This document shows, piece by piece, positions 13,501-27,020 of a DNA stretch of 64,000 nt; the stretch's first letter is position 1, and the number at the start of each line of letters is the position of its first letter. Origin of the DNA: Pithys albifrons albifrons (Eukaryota > Chordata > Aves > Passeriformes > Thamnophilidae); NCBI RefSeq assembly GCF_047495875.1, contig NC_092464.1, positions 27,064,865 through 27,128,864 of the forward strand. The letters are read 5' to 3'. Below the pieces are notes generated by a model. The model was not told where the DNA came from, searched no databases, and saw only the letters and a list, made by a program, of their open reading frames with translations. The translations under genes and the position numbers were made by a program.

Positions 13501-16500
13501 CTTGGATACTTAAGTACAGAAAGAAGTGTCTTGCCAGAGCTCCACAGAGTAGCAGACTATACCAGGAAATCTCTCTGAGGGATTCTTAGAAAAAGATCCA
13601 GTTATCTCATCGAAGACAGGAAAATGTTGCCTCTACAGGAGAAATTTGTATCTATAATATAAATAGAAAGTATATTAATTTTTTTCATGTGTTTCAATTA
13701 TATTTACTGGAAAGCGGAATTAACCTTGATATTTTGTAGTATTTATTTGCTACTTTTAGCCTCATGAAAGTCTATTTTACAACATGTATTGTGTTGCAAC
13801 ATGCTTTTTAAATTTAAAATAGAACAGAAAGCTCCACAACCAACCTTGTTTTCTCCCAACCCCAGACATCTAGTTCATAAAGCACATAATCACTGGCTTC
13901 TTTATTCTGTGGCCCTTGCAATTTTTAGTCATGTGACACATACATACTGATACATAGGAATTTTAAGTCAAAAGGTGTATTATCTGAGCCATAGTTTCAA
14001 AGAGATTTGGTTTAAGCCAGTGAACTTGGACTGAACACATCAGCTGATCATCTGGTCTATAGGTGGGGAGCATTAGACTTGAAAATTATTAACACCATAC
14101 AAAAAATCCCTTACAGACTTGATTTTTCTATATAATTTTAAAGTAGGATGAGTAAGGCTGAAATTAAAGGGGTGAGCACTGCTGTACAACTGATGGCAGA
14201 GGATTACAGGAATATAAACTGTTATTTCCCTTCATTTGACCCATCTCCTTCCATTTCATCAGGCACTACAGGAAAGAGGCACAGGACCTGGTAACACTGA
14301 TATGCCATGCCAACAGTCTGGACAGCTGCCTAAGCTGGCTAAGGCTTAATGTCATCTGCAGCTCTTAAGGATGCTCTTCAGCAGCAGGAAGACATGGAAT
14401 TGCTATTTGAGAGCAAAGAAATTTGCAACAAAATTGCTAAGATTTGAGTTATTATGACTGGAAATGTGTGTGTAGGCACTAAAACTAAAATATAAAACAT
14501 TGGTTAAAAGGGTGACAAGGTTAAAACTCCTGTATTAACAATGTAGGACATTGTTTTCTGAACACTATTCCCAGTAGTAAAATTAAGAAATGTATTACGT
14601 GAAGACTAAAAGGCTCGCAGCTGGAAATATCAAAGCACAGCTGACTGTTGACAGTCAGTGTGTCGTAATACTATAAGGATGGCAGCAAGATTGCATTTCA
14701 TCATATATACCAGGGTTTTTTTCTGTTAGCTGCCTAGGAAAACAAACTGCAAACATATATTTCAAGCACATATGCAAAAAAACAAATCCCACACCAAAAC
14801 CTGGAAAGCCGGCAAGAAATGCGTCCTAAACTCTATGGAGACTGAAGTAAGCAAGATTCTGATTCAAATTTCAACCTTGGCACTGATAACTGCTAAAGGT
14901 TATAGAGTTTGTCACTGCCAGTCAAGAGGACCCAGAGCTGCTATGAGGACTCCACTGCCAAGTCTCTTCTCCTGTGTAGCACAGAAGTGATCCTGCCCAG
15001 ACCAGCTGGATATATGTCTTGTTCCATGCATTGGCAAAAATCATAACATATTCAAGGCTATTTAATATGCATTTACCATGGTCCTAATGGTGAAACACTG
15101 AAGTCAATAGAAAGTTAGTATTTATTTACTTTAATTAAAAAAAGAAAAAATAAATAAAGGCATTGTATTTATACTTTTGACTTAAAAAGGGAGCATCCAT
15201 ATTAATGTTTCAGGGTAGATCAGGAACACACTTCTGAAGCAAATCTTCTGAACCATGTTTTCTTTCATACTGCAAAGTAGTGTCAGAGTACACAAATTTG
15301 ATGCAAAGTTGAACCAGAAGATGTTCTCAGGGCACACTTACTGTTCTCCACCTACTAATGGGCATCTTTCTCACGGGAACAAACTACAGCTAGTTCAAAG
15401 TAAAAATCATGCTTACTATAGCCATTACTACCCCAACTTGAGCTGTACCTACTCCTAACAGGCAACACTACTACTTAACTGATAGCGAAAAACGCTTTGA
15501 AATAAATAACTGCTAAAAAGCTTTTTATCTTTTTAGCAGCAAAGGTATTTAACAACAACATTGGAGGCAAACCAGTTCATACTGGGCAAAAACTTGCCTA
15601 ACTTGTTTGTGCAAAATGAGCCATTTATAGTCTTAAGTTCAGAGCTAACACCTTCTAATTTCCATATTAATGACTGGGCAAAATCTTGAGCAGAGCTTTC
15701 CTTTTGACTTGGAATTTGGGTAGTGGTCTCCTGACTTCATCCCTCGGGTGATCTTGAAGCGTCTTCATCACTGTTGGTCTTACGCCTTTTCTCTGTTCAA
15801 TGATGTGATCTGTCAAACTTGTAAAATCTTGGCTTTAACTCTACAACATCTTGGATCTTTATAATTTCATCTTATTGAAGTGTCTAGCTTACTTTAATGT
15901 ACTGCTTCTAATACATGGTACACTGGTTTCTGTAATTGCTAGACAGTACGTACCAGAACAAAGCGACTCCAGCACTTTGTGCTGTTCATGAGTTAAGCAA
16001 CCTTGCTATGGAAACATTTTGCAAAGCGGAATTAGAAATCTCACAAAACTAGGGGTTTTTGGTCTCTTTTTCATTAACAAAGATGCCTTTCCTTTATCTG
16101 ATGGGGCAGAGAGCATTAAGATGTGTTTTGGTTTCTCCACTTTCACTCTGTTGTTCTCAGCTTCCTGCCTGTACATAGTAAAAATACACTGATTTTTATA
16201 ATTAACTAGTCTGTCAGTCTTTTTTTTTTTTTTCACTTGTGTGTGTCCCTGTCAGTCTTTCCTGAAGTTGAAACCTTGCTGCATTAATGGCCTGGTTCTG
16301 GAAATTCTTAGTCTACCAAAACCTTCACAGTTTTCCACAGATATGGGGAGTGGGAGTAAACCACCCCAGTGAGGCAGACCCTGTAAAACCCAAGCTCAGC
16401 CGAGGTCCCCTTGCTCAAAGCAAGCCCTGGCCCAAGGCTCAAGCACAGCTCTTACCCACCTCAACAGGCTTTTAAATTAATGCCAGAATAACGTCAGTGT

Positions 16501-16540
16501 TTTCCTTCATTGAGACCAGGTACCGTGATTAGACACTGGA
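10546..16540. other. AT-rich unique sequence, no gene recognised
   Basis: No recognisable exon, RNA gene or repeat was found. The sequence contains ordinary A and T runs (for example near 15128-15150 and a T15 run at about 16219-16233). It becomes less AT-rich after 16.3 kb on the approach to the CpG-rich island. Confidence 0.55.
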
Positions 16541-16617
16541 GGGTTTGGGGTTTTTGTTTGTTTTGGTTGTTTTTCGATTTTTGTTTGTTTGTTTGCTTGC
16601 TTGTCGGGGGGGGGGGG
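16541..16617. repeat. T/G-rich tract ending in a run of 12 G
   Basis: GGGTTTGGGG is followed by TTTG-type units, a short GCTTGCTT variation and G12 at 16606-16617. The tract directly abuts the CpG-rich island. The G run is likely length-polymorphic and hard to sequence. Confidence 0.85.
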
Positions 16618-16659
16618 TGAAATTACATTTGAACTAGAATTCATTTTCATCCATCACAG

Positions 16660-17610
16660 CCCGCATACCTGCCTGGCTCCTGCGAGCGTCACTTTATTCC
16701 CGCAGAAAAGAGAACTAACCAGTGCCGCTAAAAGAAACCACCTCTGACCGAACTCCCGGGCTCTCCAGGGCTGCACCTGCCCCAGGCAGAGGCTGGACCG
16801 AGTTCATTCGCTGCCCTGTGCCGGGAGCGGCTCTGGTTCCAGCCGCGGTGAGAGCTCCCCGTGGCACGCCCAAACCTTTGCTCGTCAGGAGCTGCCCCGG
16901 TCAGCCACGGGGTGGGTGCACAACATGGAGCACACGACAGCTGGAAGAGGGGTGCCTTAGGGACGGGGAGGCACAGCTGGTGCCGCGCCGGGGCAGAACA
17001 GTGAAAAGCTGAGAGGGGACAGAACGGGGAGCAGAGACACCGCTCACAACGCCCTTATTTTTCGGCGCTCGCCCTCGCCCCGCGGCAGCGCTTGCGAGGT
17101 TGGGAGCAAGATGGGAGTATAACCTCGGGTGGCAGCGAGGGGTGGGGAGATGCTTGATTTGGAACCTCAGGAAGGGACAGGAAAGGTGTTTCACATTGTT
17201 TATTTTCCTCAGTAGCGGAGCTGGGAATTAAAAATTTATGTTACTCGGCAGTAAGTAACAGTAAGCAGGAAGCTCTGGATCCGAGGAAGTTTGCTGGCGG
17301 CAGTATCCAGAGGGCGGTGCCCGCTAGGGGCTGGGAGCTAGTGTGGAACTCGGCAGCACCATCCCGGGTGCAGGGTGGGGACGCTGCTCGGTGTGTCCAG
17401 GGCTCGCCGGTGGTCCCCGCCGCGATCGGAGGGCGCTGGGACTGCTCAACAGAGGCGGGTCGCGGGGGCCGGGCTGACCGCCCTCCCCACAGCGATGGGC
17501 GGCTGACGGGGGCGTTCGCAGGTGCCCCAGGGCACCGCCCGCACTCGCAAGGGAGTCTGGGGCTGCAGGAGCCGAGTGCTGATCGCTGCGGATGTGTTTG
17601 GAGTCTTGTA
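16660..17610. promoter_or_regulatory. CpG-rich island, possible promoter of an unrecognised transcript
   Basis: In an AT-rich setting this stretch of nearly 1 kb is GC-rich and dense in CG dinucleotides, with GCGCCGGGG, CCCCGCGGCAGCGC and CCGCCGCGATCGG among others, and several GGGCGG/GGCGGT boxes. CpG density that has not decayed suggests an unmethylated germline promoter or first exon. Possible donors include CCGCGGTGAGAG near 16847. Open frames on both strands (97 to 172 codons) have no recognised motif and overlap antisense, as GC-rich DNA often gives. Part of it (about 17181-17265) resembles the tail of the LTR-like repeat at 10.0-10.5 kb, so some of the island may derive from a young LTR. 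Direction of transcription is undetermined. Confidence 0.6.
17181..17265 (+). mobile_element. Fragment resembling the LTR tail at 10.47-10.53 kb
   Basis: AAAGGTGTT, ATTGTTT and TTTTCCTCA occur in the same order and spacing as at 10468-10500, followed in both by an AAATTTAT block. The upstream half of the LTR family is not clearly seen, so this may be a partial copy or the remnant of a fuller LTR merged into the island. Confidence 0.35.
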
Positions 17611-17869
17611 AACTCCTGGGTTTGGCTTCTTACAGGGACTAAGGGGAAGGTTGTGAGCAGTGCTTGTTCAGATTGTGGTAAACTTAACCCAACAGTCTGG
17701 TCTTCAGGGGTGAGGGGGTAGAGATGTGCTTGTGACTGTGCACACTGAACAAAGTCCATCCCTGAGAGGATGGTCGAGTTTAGAATTCAAATATATTAAA
17801 ATTGTGATTATGTTTAGTTTATAAAAGAGTGTGTATTCAAATAGTAATATTTCAAGACAAAATGAAGGC

Positions 17870-18360
17870 GAAAGCAGAGGAGAAGTGGAAAGAACCATGG
17901 TTGGAGATGCAGCTGGAGAGGTGCTTCCTGACAGAAATACAGCTCTGAAGGACTGTGGCCTGTGAGTGGGTTGCCCAGTGGTGCACTGGCCCAGACAGCC
18001 CTGTGAGACTGTCACCTACAGACAGCTCATGCTGGAACAGAAGAGCAGTAAGAAACCAGGACCCATGGGGGAAAAGTGAAAGAAACAAGGACTAGCAAAA
18101 GGAAACCATTAGACAGCATCCTCGACATAACATCCTTCACGGTGCACTGCTAAAAAAAGGAAATATGAGGCTGAGAGAGAAGAGACAGATGTTGGACTAA
18201 GTTGAATCTGGGGAAGGAGCTGTGGGGAAGGTATTCTCTAAGAGTTTGTTTAACTTACTCTTGAGGGGAGAGTAGAGAGATGATCAGGAATTTAAAGCTT
18301 ATATTAATTGGCAGTGCCAAAATTAAGTGAACCTCCTCGAGTAAAGATTGTGTTGTTTGG
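17870..18360 (+). mobile_element. Old LTR-like repeat of an avian endogenous retrovirus family
   Basis: The segment contains GAAGGACTGTGGCCTGTG, CATGCTGGAACAG, CAGGACCCATGG, a GGGGAAGG tail and then TTAATTGGCAG followed by AAATTAAGTGAACC and CGAGTAAAG. This order matches my memory of a widespread avian LTR family and parallels the copy at 10.0-10.5 kb. It is strongly diverged with no visible target duplication, and the left end is uncertain. Short open frames on the minus strand here are shadows of the repeat. Confidence 0.5.
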
Positions 18361-20599
18361 AATGTGGGGACAGGCAAAGAGTATCTTCCCTCCCTTTCCC
18401 TATTTTCTTAGAGGTGTCTAAATCATTCTTGTGATTTTTTCTGTCTCCCTGTAGTTAAATTCACAAGTCTTCCAGACAGGTAGCCAGTAGTCATCATTAT
18501 GATTTTCCCAGTAAAAATGAGATCTTTTCAACAAATCTGAAAATTTACTTTTTAATTAAAGTATACCTTTCTATCAGGAAAGAAATTTATTTTATTAAAT
18601 AATAGGTTGGAACTTTTATGTTTGAGTGAAGGACTTAATTCTCACAATTTCAATATTTATTTTGAAACTGATTTTACTTGATTTTATCACTGATATTTTG
18701 GCAACGTTTTAAATATTTTGTTTTACTCAAACCTAGTATGTGGTGAAGACTTTTTTATATTTAGCAGAACTCTGTTTCCTCTGTTGTATTCAGCTGGATC
18801 AAGAGTTACCAGAGTGTGAATACTCACTGGCCTACTCTAGGAAAACATGCACTCACCTGCTAATGCTAACTCTTGAGGAGGAAGCATTTCCTAGTGAATG
18901 TAGTCAGAAAATCAACTTTATATACTTGTTTTTATATCCCGAAGAGATCTGTTTCTTATGTGTCTTCTGAACACCATGTCTAGCTTAGTGACAGAAACAC
19001 ATTTATCATGTCAGCATTGCTGATCCAGTCTAGTTGCAGATGGGCAAGCTGTGTTCTGTTTTATCTCATCTATCAGCAGAATTTCCAGATTAATTCCCAC
19101 AGAGGAGTCTTTTCTCTTAGAGTTGATATCTTACAAAAAGAAGCTTGATTTTGGAATTCTTGCTCTTGATCTGGAAACTTTGTCTGAAAAAATAACATAT
19201 GGGCTGTGAAAATGATTAAATTAGCTGTGTTTGTAGCTAAAGAATCAAAAGGGTCTGCATAGGAAAGAAAAGAGGCTGTAGCTCTTTCACTTCTGTGTAC
19301 AAGGAGAGTACAAGAAGCTGTACACTTCAGATGATTTTTCAATGTCTTGGCTCAGCTGAGGACAATAGGTGACAAGGGGTTATATGTTGTGAAGTTGGTT
19401 TTTATAGGGATAAATGAATGATTTCAAAATATTATACCTTTAGTACTGAGTATCTTGGCAAAATCCCTCTGTCTGAATTTGGTTAAATTCTAAGTCCATC
19501 TTCGCTGTTGTCAATAGAAAAACATGCATTAGCACTGTGTGTGTTCTACTGTATCTGCAATTCTGTGAACTATCAGTGGGATAAAGTAGTTTGCTTGTTT
19601 ACAGGAAAAAAGTCTGGATTTGTTGGTTGGGGGTTTTTGGTTTGTTTTCATTTTTTTCAACTCTATTACAATGAAATATTATTGCAATAAATGAAAACCA
19701 TGAAGAACAGTGTTTGATGTCCTACCAAAAAAAAAAAAAAGAAAAAAAGAAAAAAAGTCAATATATGTTAAGAAACTCTATGTATGTTCTTATGGCTATT
19801 CAGTAACTTCTGTATTAAATAAGCTGCTGTCATGAGGCAGAAAAAATTATATATTCATTAAAAATGGAAATGATGATACCAGAATTTCTAACAGAATTGA
19901 AGGTTGACATTTTTCAAACAATTATTTCTCAGTTATACTCACAACTTGCCTTAATCTGTAAATGGCTATTGGTTTCTCATGATAAAATGTCCTTTACATT
20001 TACCATTGCCAGCATAGTCTACCCTCAAGTACAAAGTAGTCCTTGACTCACTGATGTTGTAATCTCAAAAAATAATAAAGGTAGTGTTGTAGGCTGAGCT
20101 ATCTTGACTTTAGACTGTCAAAAGTGGGTATTATGGGTGTGCCCAGTGAATGAGCCTAGAAATAACTGCACTTCTCAAGAGACAGTAATCTTTTCTGGTT
20201 CATATCCATTCCACTTAACACACTACTGAGACAGAACTGTAATTTTTAAAAAAGTTACTTGAGCAACATGGATTAATTTCTGCAAAGAAATGCTTTGATT
20301 ATTTAATTGCTCAAAGATTGATAAGTGAATGAAGAAAAAAAGATGCAGAAGAAAGGTCAGTTAGGACTTACTAGGTTATAGTTGAGAAAGGCTGGAGAGA
20401 GGTCCGTGTGTAATAAGAAGGTGTGAACTCACAGCAAAAGAATTTTGGAGTCTTTCTATTGTAATTTCTTAATACAATTAAGTGAAGGTTAACATCATTC
20501 AGCCTGTTGTTTACCAGGTTTTGTATGAACTCTACTGCCATGCTATATCATTGGATAAGGAGATGTACTTAAGATAGACCCTATTTGTGTAAGAATAAG
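18361..20599. other. AT-rich unique sequence, no gene recognised
   Basis: A 76-codon open frame (18740-18970, plus) follows a possible acceptor, TGTTGTATTCAG, near 18792, but it has no recognisable motif. Nothing else can be supported apart from the A-rich tract at 19.73 kb. Confidence 0.5.
19727..19757. repeat. Poly(A)-like tract with G interruptions
   Basis: A14 is followed by G and two A7G-type units. No retrocopied gene or SINE is recognisable immediately upstream, so it is best read as simple sequence. Confidence 0.85.
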
Positions 20600-21145
20600 A
20601 GAGGCATCAGCCAGGTGAGGGAGGGGATTCTCCCCGTCTGCTCTGCACTTGTGCAGTCTCACCTTGAATATTGTGTTCAGTTTTGGTCACCACAATATAA
20701 GAAATATGTTAAGCCATTACAGAGTGTCCAAAGGAGGGAAACGAAGATGGTGAAAGGCCTTGAGAGGAAGCCATATGAGGAGTGGCTGAGGGCTCTTTGT
20801 CTGTTGAGCCTGGAGGAGACTGAAGGGAGACCTCATTGCAGTCTACGACTTCTTAATTGAAAGAGGAGGGGCAGACACTGATCTCTTCTCTGTGGTGACC
20901 AGCGACAGGACCTGAGGGAATGGTCTAAAATTCTGTCAGGGGAGATCCAAAGTGTGGTTGGATGCTGGCTGGAACAGGCTCCCCAGGGAAGTGGTCACAG
21001 CACCAAGTCTGACAGAGTGGAAGAAGTATTTGGATGATACTCCCAGACACAGGGATATGACTCTTGGGAACAGGTGCAAGGCCAGGAGTTGGACTCAATG
21101 CTTGTAGGTCCCTTCCAACTTGACATATTCTGTGATTCTGTGAAA
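20600..21145 (+). mobile_element. CR1 LINE, 5'-truncated 3' fragment
   Basis: The copy starts late in the reverse transcriptase frame. A frame open from 20585 to 20860 includes [20 protein letters not shown] and a KMVKGLERKPYEEWLRAL-type segment, the CR1 region after the catalytic core. It continues to a CR1 3' end with TTGGACTCAATG, CCCTTCCAACTT and terminal TCTGTGATTCTGTGA units. At the position equivalent to the shared TAG of the two young copies, this copy keeps TAC (tyrosine), near 20842. Several indels break the frame downstream, so it is old. Confidence 0.93.
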
Positions 21146-24100
21146 GTACTTTACTTTTTAACCATACACCTTTTAGCTACACAGCCAGACATTGCTTAGG
21201 AATTGACTTCCTCTGTGTGATCTGCAAAGTACTCTCTTTTTAGCAGGTTTTGGGTGGAAGTTTTTTCTGTTGCATAATAAGAGTGAAGAGGGGATGATTT
21301 TTGTAATGGTTCAGCTATCTTGTTTAACATGAGATCATGTAAGGGGGACTATGGAGGAGGAAAAAGGTATTTCATTCTATTTTTCAATTAACTATTAATA
21401 TAAAAGTTATGGACTGCTTAAAAACCCCAAAATAAAATAGATTAGAAAGAGAGAGAATGGAGGGTATGAGTTAAAGCCTGAAGAAAAAAAATTCTTGAGA
21501 AAAAACAGTAGATGAGAATGTAACATGCTTAAGACTTCTTAAACACCTGAGTCAGGTACTTTGTCTCAACAGAGCTGAGTGTTGATGAATGAACACAGTC
21601 AATATAATAAGAGTCAATATTTTTCAGCTCAACAAATCAAGTGAGTCTTAAAGTAAGCTTAAATAATTTCATTTTAGATGACAATATGCAAATCCCATAA
21701 AGTGTTTTCTATTCAGGATTTGGATAATGTCTGTGTAGTAGAATTTCTTTGTCTACAGTCTGAAAACTGTATCCCCATTTATCTGCATGACTGGAAAGCT
21801 GCAACAAATAGACAGGAAACAGTATTATTTTGCATTTTTGAAAAAGTGTTGCCAGATTTCAATGCATATTAAAGAATAAATCCACTGAAACACACCTAAT
21901 CCTTTCTTACTCAGAAGAAAAGCAGGACAGTTACGTTTACCTTACAAAATACTGTGTGTTTCTCTTATAATGAGAAATTCATCCCAGTTTCAATTCTGAG
22001 GTGTTATTTATATAATCCCTAAAAAAAAAAATATTTTTAACTAGACCTAAACCACAGATCAGATAAGTTTATCAGAATGCAATTCAGGCTGTCAATATAC
22101 TATATTTTTTTCTGAATCTTGAGTTCTGGCCCTATAACAAACTAAACTATGTGATATCCATTTAAATTCCTATAAAATAGAATTTTATGTATGCAATCAA
22201 ATCAAATTTCATATATTTAAAAATTCTAACTCCACAGTTCTGCCTGAGTCTAAATTCAAGAATTTGAGTGTTCCTTTCAGGGTGTAAGGTATTCAGTGTG
22301 CCTTTGTGATCTTTGGAGTTTAGCTAATGAGCTTCCAGTAAACAGATCATATGTGTAAAAATGAGTAAAAATTCATGTCTGCTCAAAAGATGCACTTGAA
22401 CATCCTATTTAATCAAAAAATACTTAATAAAATACTTCAGTTTTTGTAAAATATTAATTTGAAAGGAGGAAATGAAAATGTTGAAAACTTTTAAAATTTA
22501 TTTTTTTCTAAACCAATTTTTAGGGTTTTATTCTAAATTTATTTTCCACTTTGAAATATATATTTTTATATAAAAAATTCTATACAGAAGAACTTGTGCA
22601 GGAAGAAAGTAGGAGTTCAACAGTAGTAGTTCCAGAAGACATGGGTTTGGATAAAAGTGAACTAAAGTGAAATGTTTTTTTTCTGCTCTTTTCCCTGAAA
22701 TGAATATTCAGTATTAAATTTGGTATTATTAAAAATTTGGTCCAGTGAGAAATTTAGTATAAAAGATCAGTTTTTTTAAGAGGAAAAAGATTTAAGTTAA
22801 ATATTTCAAATAGATTAATTTACCTCACAGCTTGCATACAGAGGTGTGGTACCTATTCTTAAGTAGCCATCACCTTTGCCTTCAGAGTCCACAAAAAGAG
22901 ATGACAATCATCAGATGATTCATCTCCATCCCTGGATCTCTTTGTGCACAATTTATCAAAAAATTATCTACTTTAATCTATGAGAAAAAACATAGGAACT
23001 GTTCAGGAGTAATATTGCAATTTTAAATATGTAAACTGATTTTAGATATCAATTTATGGCCCAAATAAATGTCCTAATCCTAAAATACTTCAAAAAAAGG
23101 CAAGCAATAGAGCTAACTAGCAATTAGTATCAAGGTGTAGAATTAGCTTGCAATTTACTCTTGCATGGTAGTGACTTGATTTTGTACATCAACATGGGGA
23201 AATTGAATTTTTTCCATTGCAAGGAGAATTGTGTCTGGATAATGCTCAAAATTAGCATTTGTTTTCTAATTGCTGTACACGCAAGGACTCCATTACTGTG
23301 CTTCAGCTCACATGTGAAAAAGAATATCTATAACCAGTATTTCAGGGTGAAACCCTGAAAAGTCTACAGGGATATCTGCATCATGGGGATTCCTCATCTG
23401 TTTCAGTAGTTTCAAAGTTTCTCCAATCAGTCTCAGGCATAAAACAGGTACTGCTGAGTTATATCTGTAAATAGGTATAAGCGCATCAGTCTGACAATAG
23501 CATTTCTTAACAAATCTGTATTTCTAAATTGGCATTTATCAATGCCAATCTGCTATTTGTTCAATTCAAGAGCCATTAAAAAACAAAACAAAACCCACCA
23601 CAAATATCTTGCTGACTTTTAAGAAAGGAGATTAATAAACCAAACATTTCTATTACATCAAAGTTGTCTCTTTTTTAGCCATTGGTCCCAAATGAACTCT
23701 AGAACTTCAAATGCATCTAAATGTACCATTCATATTTCAGCTCAGTATTTACACACATGAGGTCTGAAACAGTGCAGTGAATATGTAGCCAAATAACTTA
23801 AATTTTTCCCTGAGTTATTTGTTTTGGAAGAACCTCTGATATGGCGACTTATATTCAGATAATATAACATTCATTGGATATGTGCTGTAGGAGCAGAGTA
23901 TTATTCCAACCTCTGGCAATTTTGTACCCAAAGCTACACTACAAGGAATTTGAACATTGTTACTCGACTAATTCTATCAAATTGGGATTTTTTTGTTATA
24001 CCCAACAGTGATCATTGGTTGCAATGCTTTCTATTCAACAAATAATTTTCTTAGTTAAAAATGCTAATAAGTCTGGTTAAAAGCATAAAACAGAGCTAAA

Positions 24101-27020
24101 TTATGAGCATTAGAATTACAGATGCTCTCATTTGCACATAATCTTTGCAGATACTAACCACACTAAATTTAACAGTAATGAACTGCACTAAACTCAGCAA
24201 ATCTTTCAGAAATTATTTTACAGACTGACACCAAGAAAGTAGTTACATCAATGCAGATGAAATTAAATTGGAAGTGGTCTAAGAAACAGGGAGCCAAAAA
24301 TATTTTTATTCTTTCTTGTAGGAGAAATGTTGTCCCATCAAACAAAACCACTTGTGGGACATGCGGAACATTACAAAGAACTTACATTAAGCATATAAAA
24401 GTAAATTCTTAGTTCAAAAATAACTTGTTTGTTTATTTGTTTGAACACTGGATGTTACTTAAATAATGTAATGGCTCATAATGGATCAAAAGGAAACAGT
24501 CTATGTAGTAGGAATACATTCTGCTTGAACAACTGATGAAATTTTGGATGATTTAATTTTTCATCTTGATTTGGAATAAAGGAAAAGGAAACCTTAAGCA
24601 ATAGGAAAGCATTTCCTACCCACTTGTACTGAAAAATGACTAATAGTCTAGTAGAAAAGGTGCCACTGAAACCTACAGTTTTAGCAAAGACAGTTGTAGT
24701 TCAGTGTGAAATTGGGCAACTCTACCTTGACTAGTCAGCTACTGAGAGTGCTCAGAATGGGAAACTGTATCATTAGTTGCTGCAAAACAGATGGGAGAAG
24801 GGGAGATAGCAGGAAAATTGTTTATTTCTTGACTGTACATCCTTTGGCAGGTACATTCTGCTGCATAAGGAGGTTATTCTCGGACTATGAACATCCAGTA
24901 CTGCTTTTGTCTCTTTTGTCCAAAGGTAAATTTGAATTATCCATGATGTGGGGAAATTAGCCTTAATCTGTATTTCCAAATTCTGCTGATCCTACAGCAA
25001 AAGTATCTGCAACAAGTATCTGCAGCTTGCAGTAATGCTGATTAAAGTTAATGGTTACTGAGACAAAACAGGACATTAATTGCAGAACTGTAACTGCTTC
25101 AGAGAACTGTGTCCTTCATGAAATCAAGCTACATAGGTTAGAAACTTGAAGTCAGATTACTCTGTGAACAAGTCTAATAACAATGAAAAGAGACCCAAGC
25201 ATTCTGATTTATCTTCAGTTATCAACAAACAGAGATTGCTAATGTGTGAGGTACTTCTGAGTCTTCCAATTGTTATTTGAATTTGCTGGTCCTTTGAGAA
25301 AGAAACCATTGGAGTAATGAATTACTGCTAGGTTGCCTGATTAATGCCTGTTGAGCTTTTCTTAAAATGTGCTAAAAATTCAGAGACAGTGCATTCAACC
25401 CAGGAATTCATTAGCACTAATTTGTCAATGGCACATGTCCAGTTTGATCTGAAACCAACCAGATCAAAACCCACTAGGTTTTATGAGAAAGAGTTATTTC
25501 AACAGGACTCTCCAATTGTAAGATAAAGTGGCATTAAGTATTGGACAAAATCTTTGCATTTGAGGAAAAATAAAATTAATATAACTTCCTTTTATCCTAC
25601 CTACTGGGAACTTTTATTATAATTGCTTTCAATTTTCTCTCTCAAATTTCATTTTTTGTTATTTGTGGGGTTTTTGTTTTCAACAAAGAACCTACCTAGC
25701 ATGCTGTATGTCTGACAAATAAATTTTAGCTTTTCTCAGAGCAAAGATCAGTGATCAAGAAGATATTTATCAGTGAATTCTCAACTGTTTTGCACATGTT
25801 TCAGGTTGACAGTTTTCTGTGACATCTTTTCAAAGCTGTTTTACTTCATACAGGCAAGGAAACACCAAATGACATAGCAACATTGCAAATGCATACTGTC
25901 TGCATACCTCTGTCTTTTTGCTGTTCTTTGACTATCTTTTGACATTATCTTTTTCTATCTGCTTAATACACCTTTTTAATTATATTCTACTTGACCTATT
26001 TCTCATCCTCCTTCTACCTTTGACTGTTGATATTTCCCTGACTGTCTTCTTTATGCTATTTTTTCTTTAATTTTGTGAATATTTGTGTTGTAACTTTTTA
26101 AAAGATCATTCGACACCTTAGATATTTGCTTCCACATTTCCTTGTTTGTTCTCTCTTTTCTTAGTCTAAGAAATCTTAGGTAAATTTGCTTCTTATTATT
26201 TAGTCTGGGGTTTTTTCCTACTTTCTTCTTAATGTATTTACCAAAGTACACAGTGGCTTCTGCTGTTACTAGTCCTTGCTTTAAGTTTGTAAAGTCCTGC
26301 CTTCCATATAAATTACAAAAAGCAATAAAATGATTGCCTAAGATTTTAATACATTCTACTGTCAAAGACAGCAGAAGAGGACGTGGCTCCTTATGAACTT
26401 TGGTTAAAGCAAAAAAGAGGTTTTGCTTTTCTGTAGTTACTTAATGAAAAGAAATATTACACAAACAAGTGAAGCTTCTGTTGGATTCATTATTCTTTAT
26501 TACTATGTTGCATGCTGTATTTTATACTACCATTAATATTACCCTTTATTTTTGTTTTGTTGGAGTTGGTTTTTGTTTGTTTATTTGTTTGCTTGGGGAT
26601 TTTTTGGTCGTTGTGGTTTGGTTTAGTTGTTTGATTTTTTTTCCCTGATATAGTTCAAGTTGTCTATTACATGGACTTCTGTCACTTTTCTGGACATAAT
26701 CAAAGAGGTCTCCTGTTCAGAAGTAAAATTTTTAAGCTCATCTTGCTGACCCATCTGTAAAGCCTTTCATCCTGGTAGTGTTTGGTCTGGTCTGATGGTT
26801 ATACTCTGATTATTTAAAAGTTGTTGCTTTTATATCCAAGCATTTTGGCTCTTTAATAAGATGAGAAATGCTACAGCAGCAGCATAAATTCTGATGCTGA
26901 ATTCCTTTCAACTTACCTATGCACTCCTAAGAAGCACCAAGATTTACCTACAGTATTTTAGGTGCCATTTGCGATTCAGACCTCAAGGAGTGATTTTTTT
27001 ATACCATTGTCTTGATATAG
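21146..27020. other. AT-rich unique sequence, no gene recognised
   Basis: No recognisable exon, RNA gene or known repeat apart from low-complexity tracts near 23.58 and 26.55-26.64 kb. A 104-codon minus-strand frame (26051-26365) is lysine-rich with no motif I recognise; it may be chance in AT-rich DNA. Confidence 0.5.
26549..26643. repeat. T/G-rich low-complexity tract
   Basis: A mix of TTTTG, TTTG, GGGGATTTTTTGG and GGTTTGG units. It resembles the tracts at 16.54, 55.11 and 63.65 kb in composition and unit type. Confidence 0.85.

Noticed and set aside
17241..17759. 172- and 134-codon antisense-overlapping frames in the first CpG island
   Set aside because: Both strands are open at once with no recognised motif, as expected from low stop-codon density in GC-rich sequence.
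26051..26365. 104-codon lysine-rich minus-strand frame
   Set aside because: No motif, start context or partner exon; composition fits AT-rich DNA.
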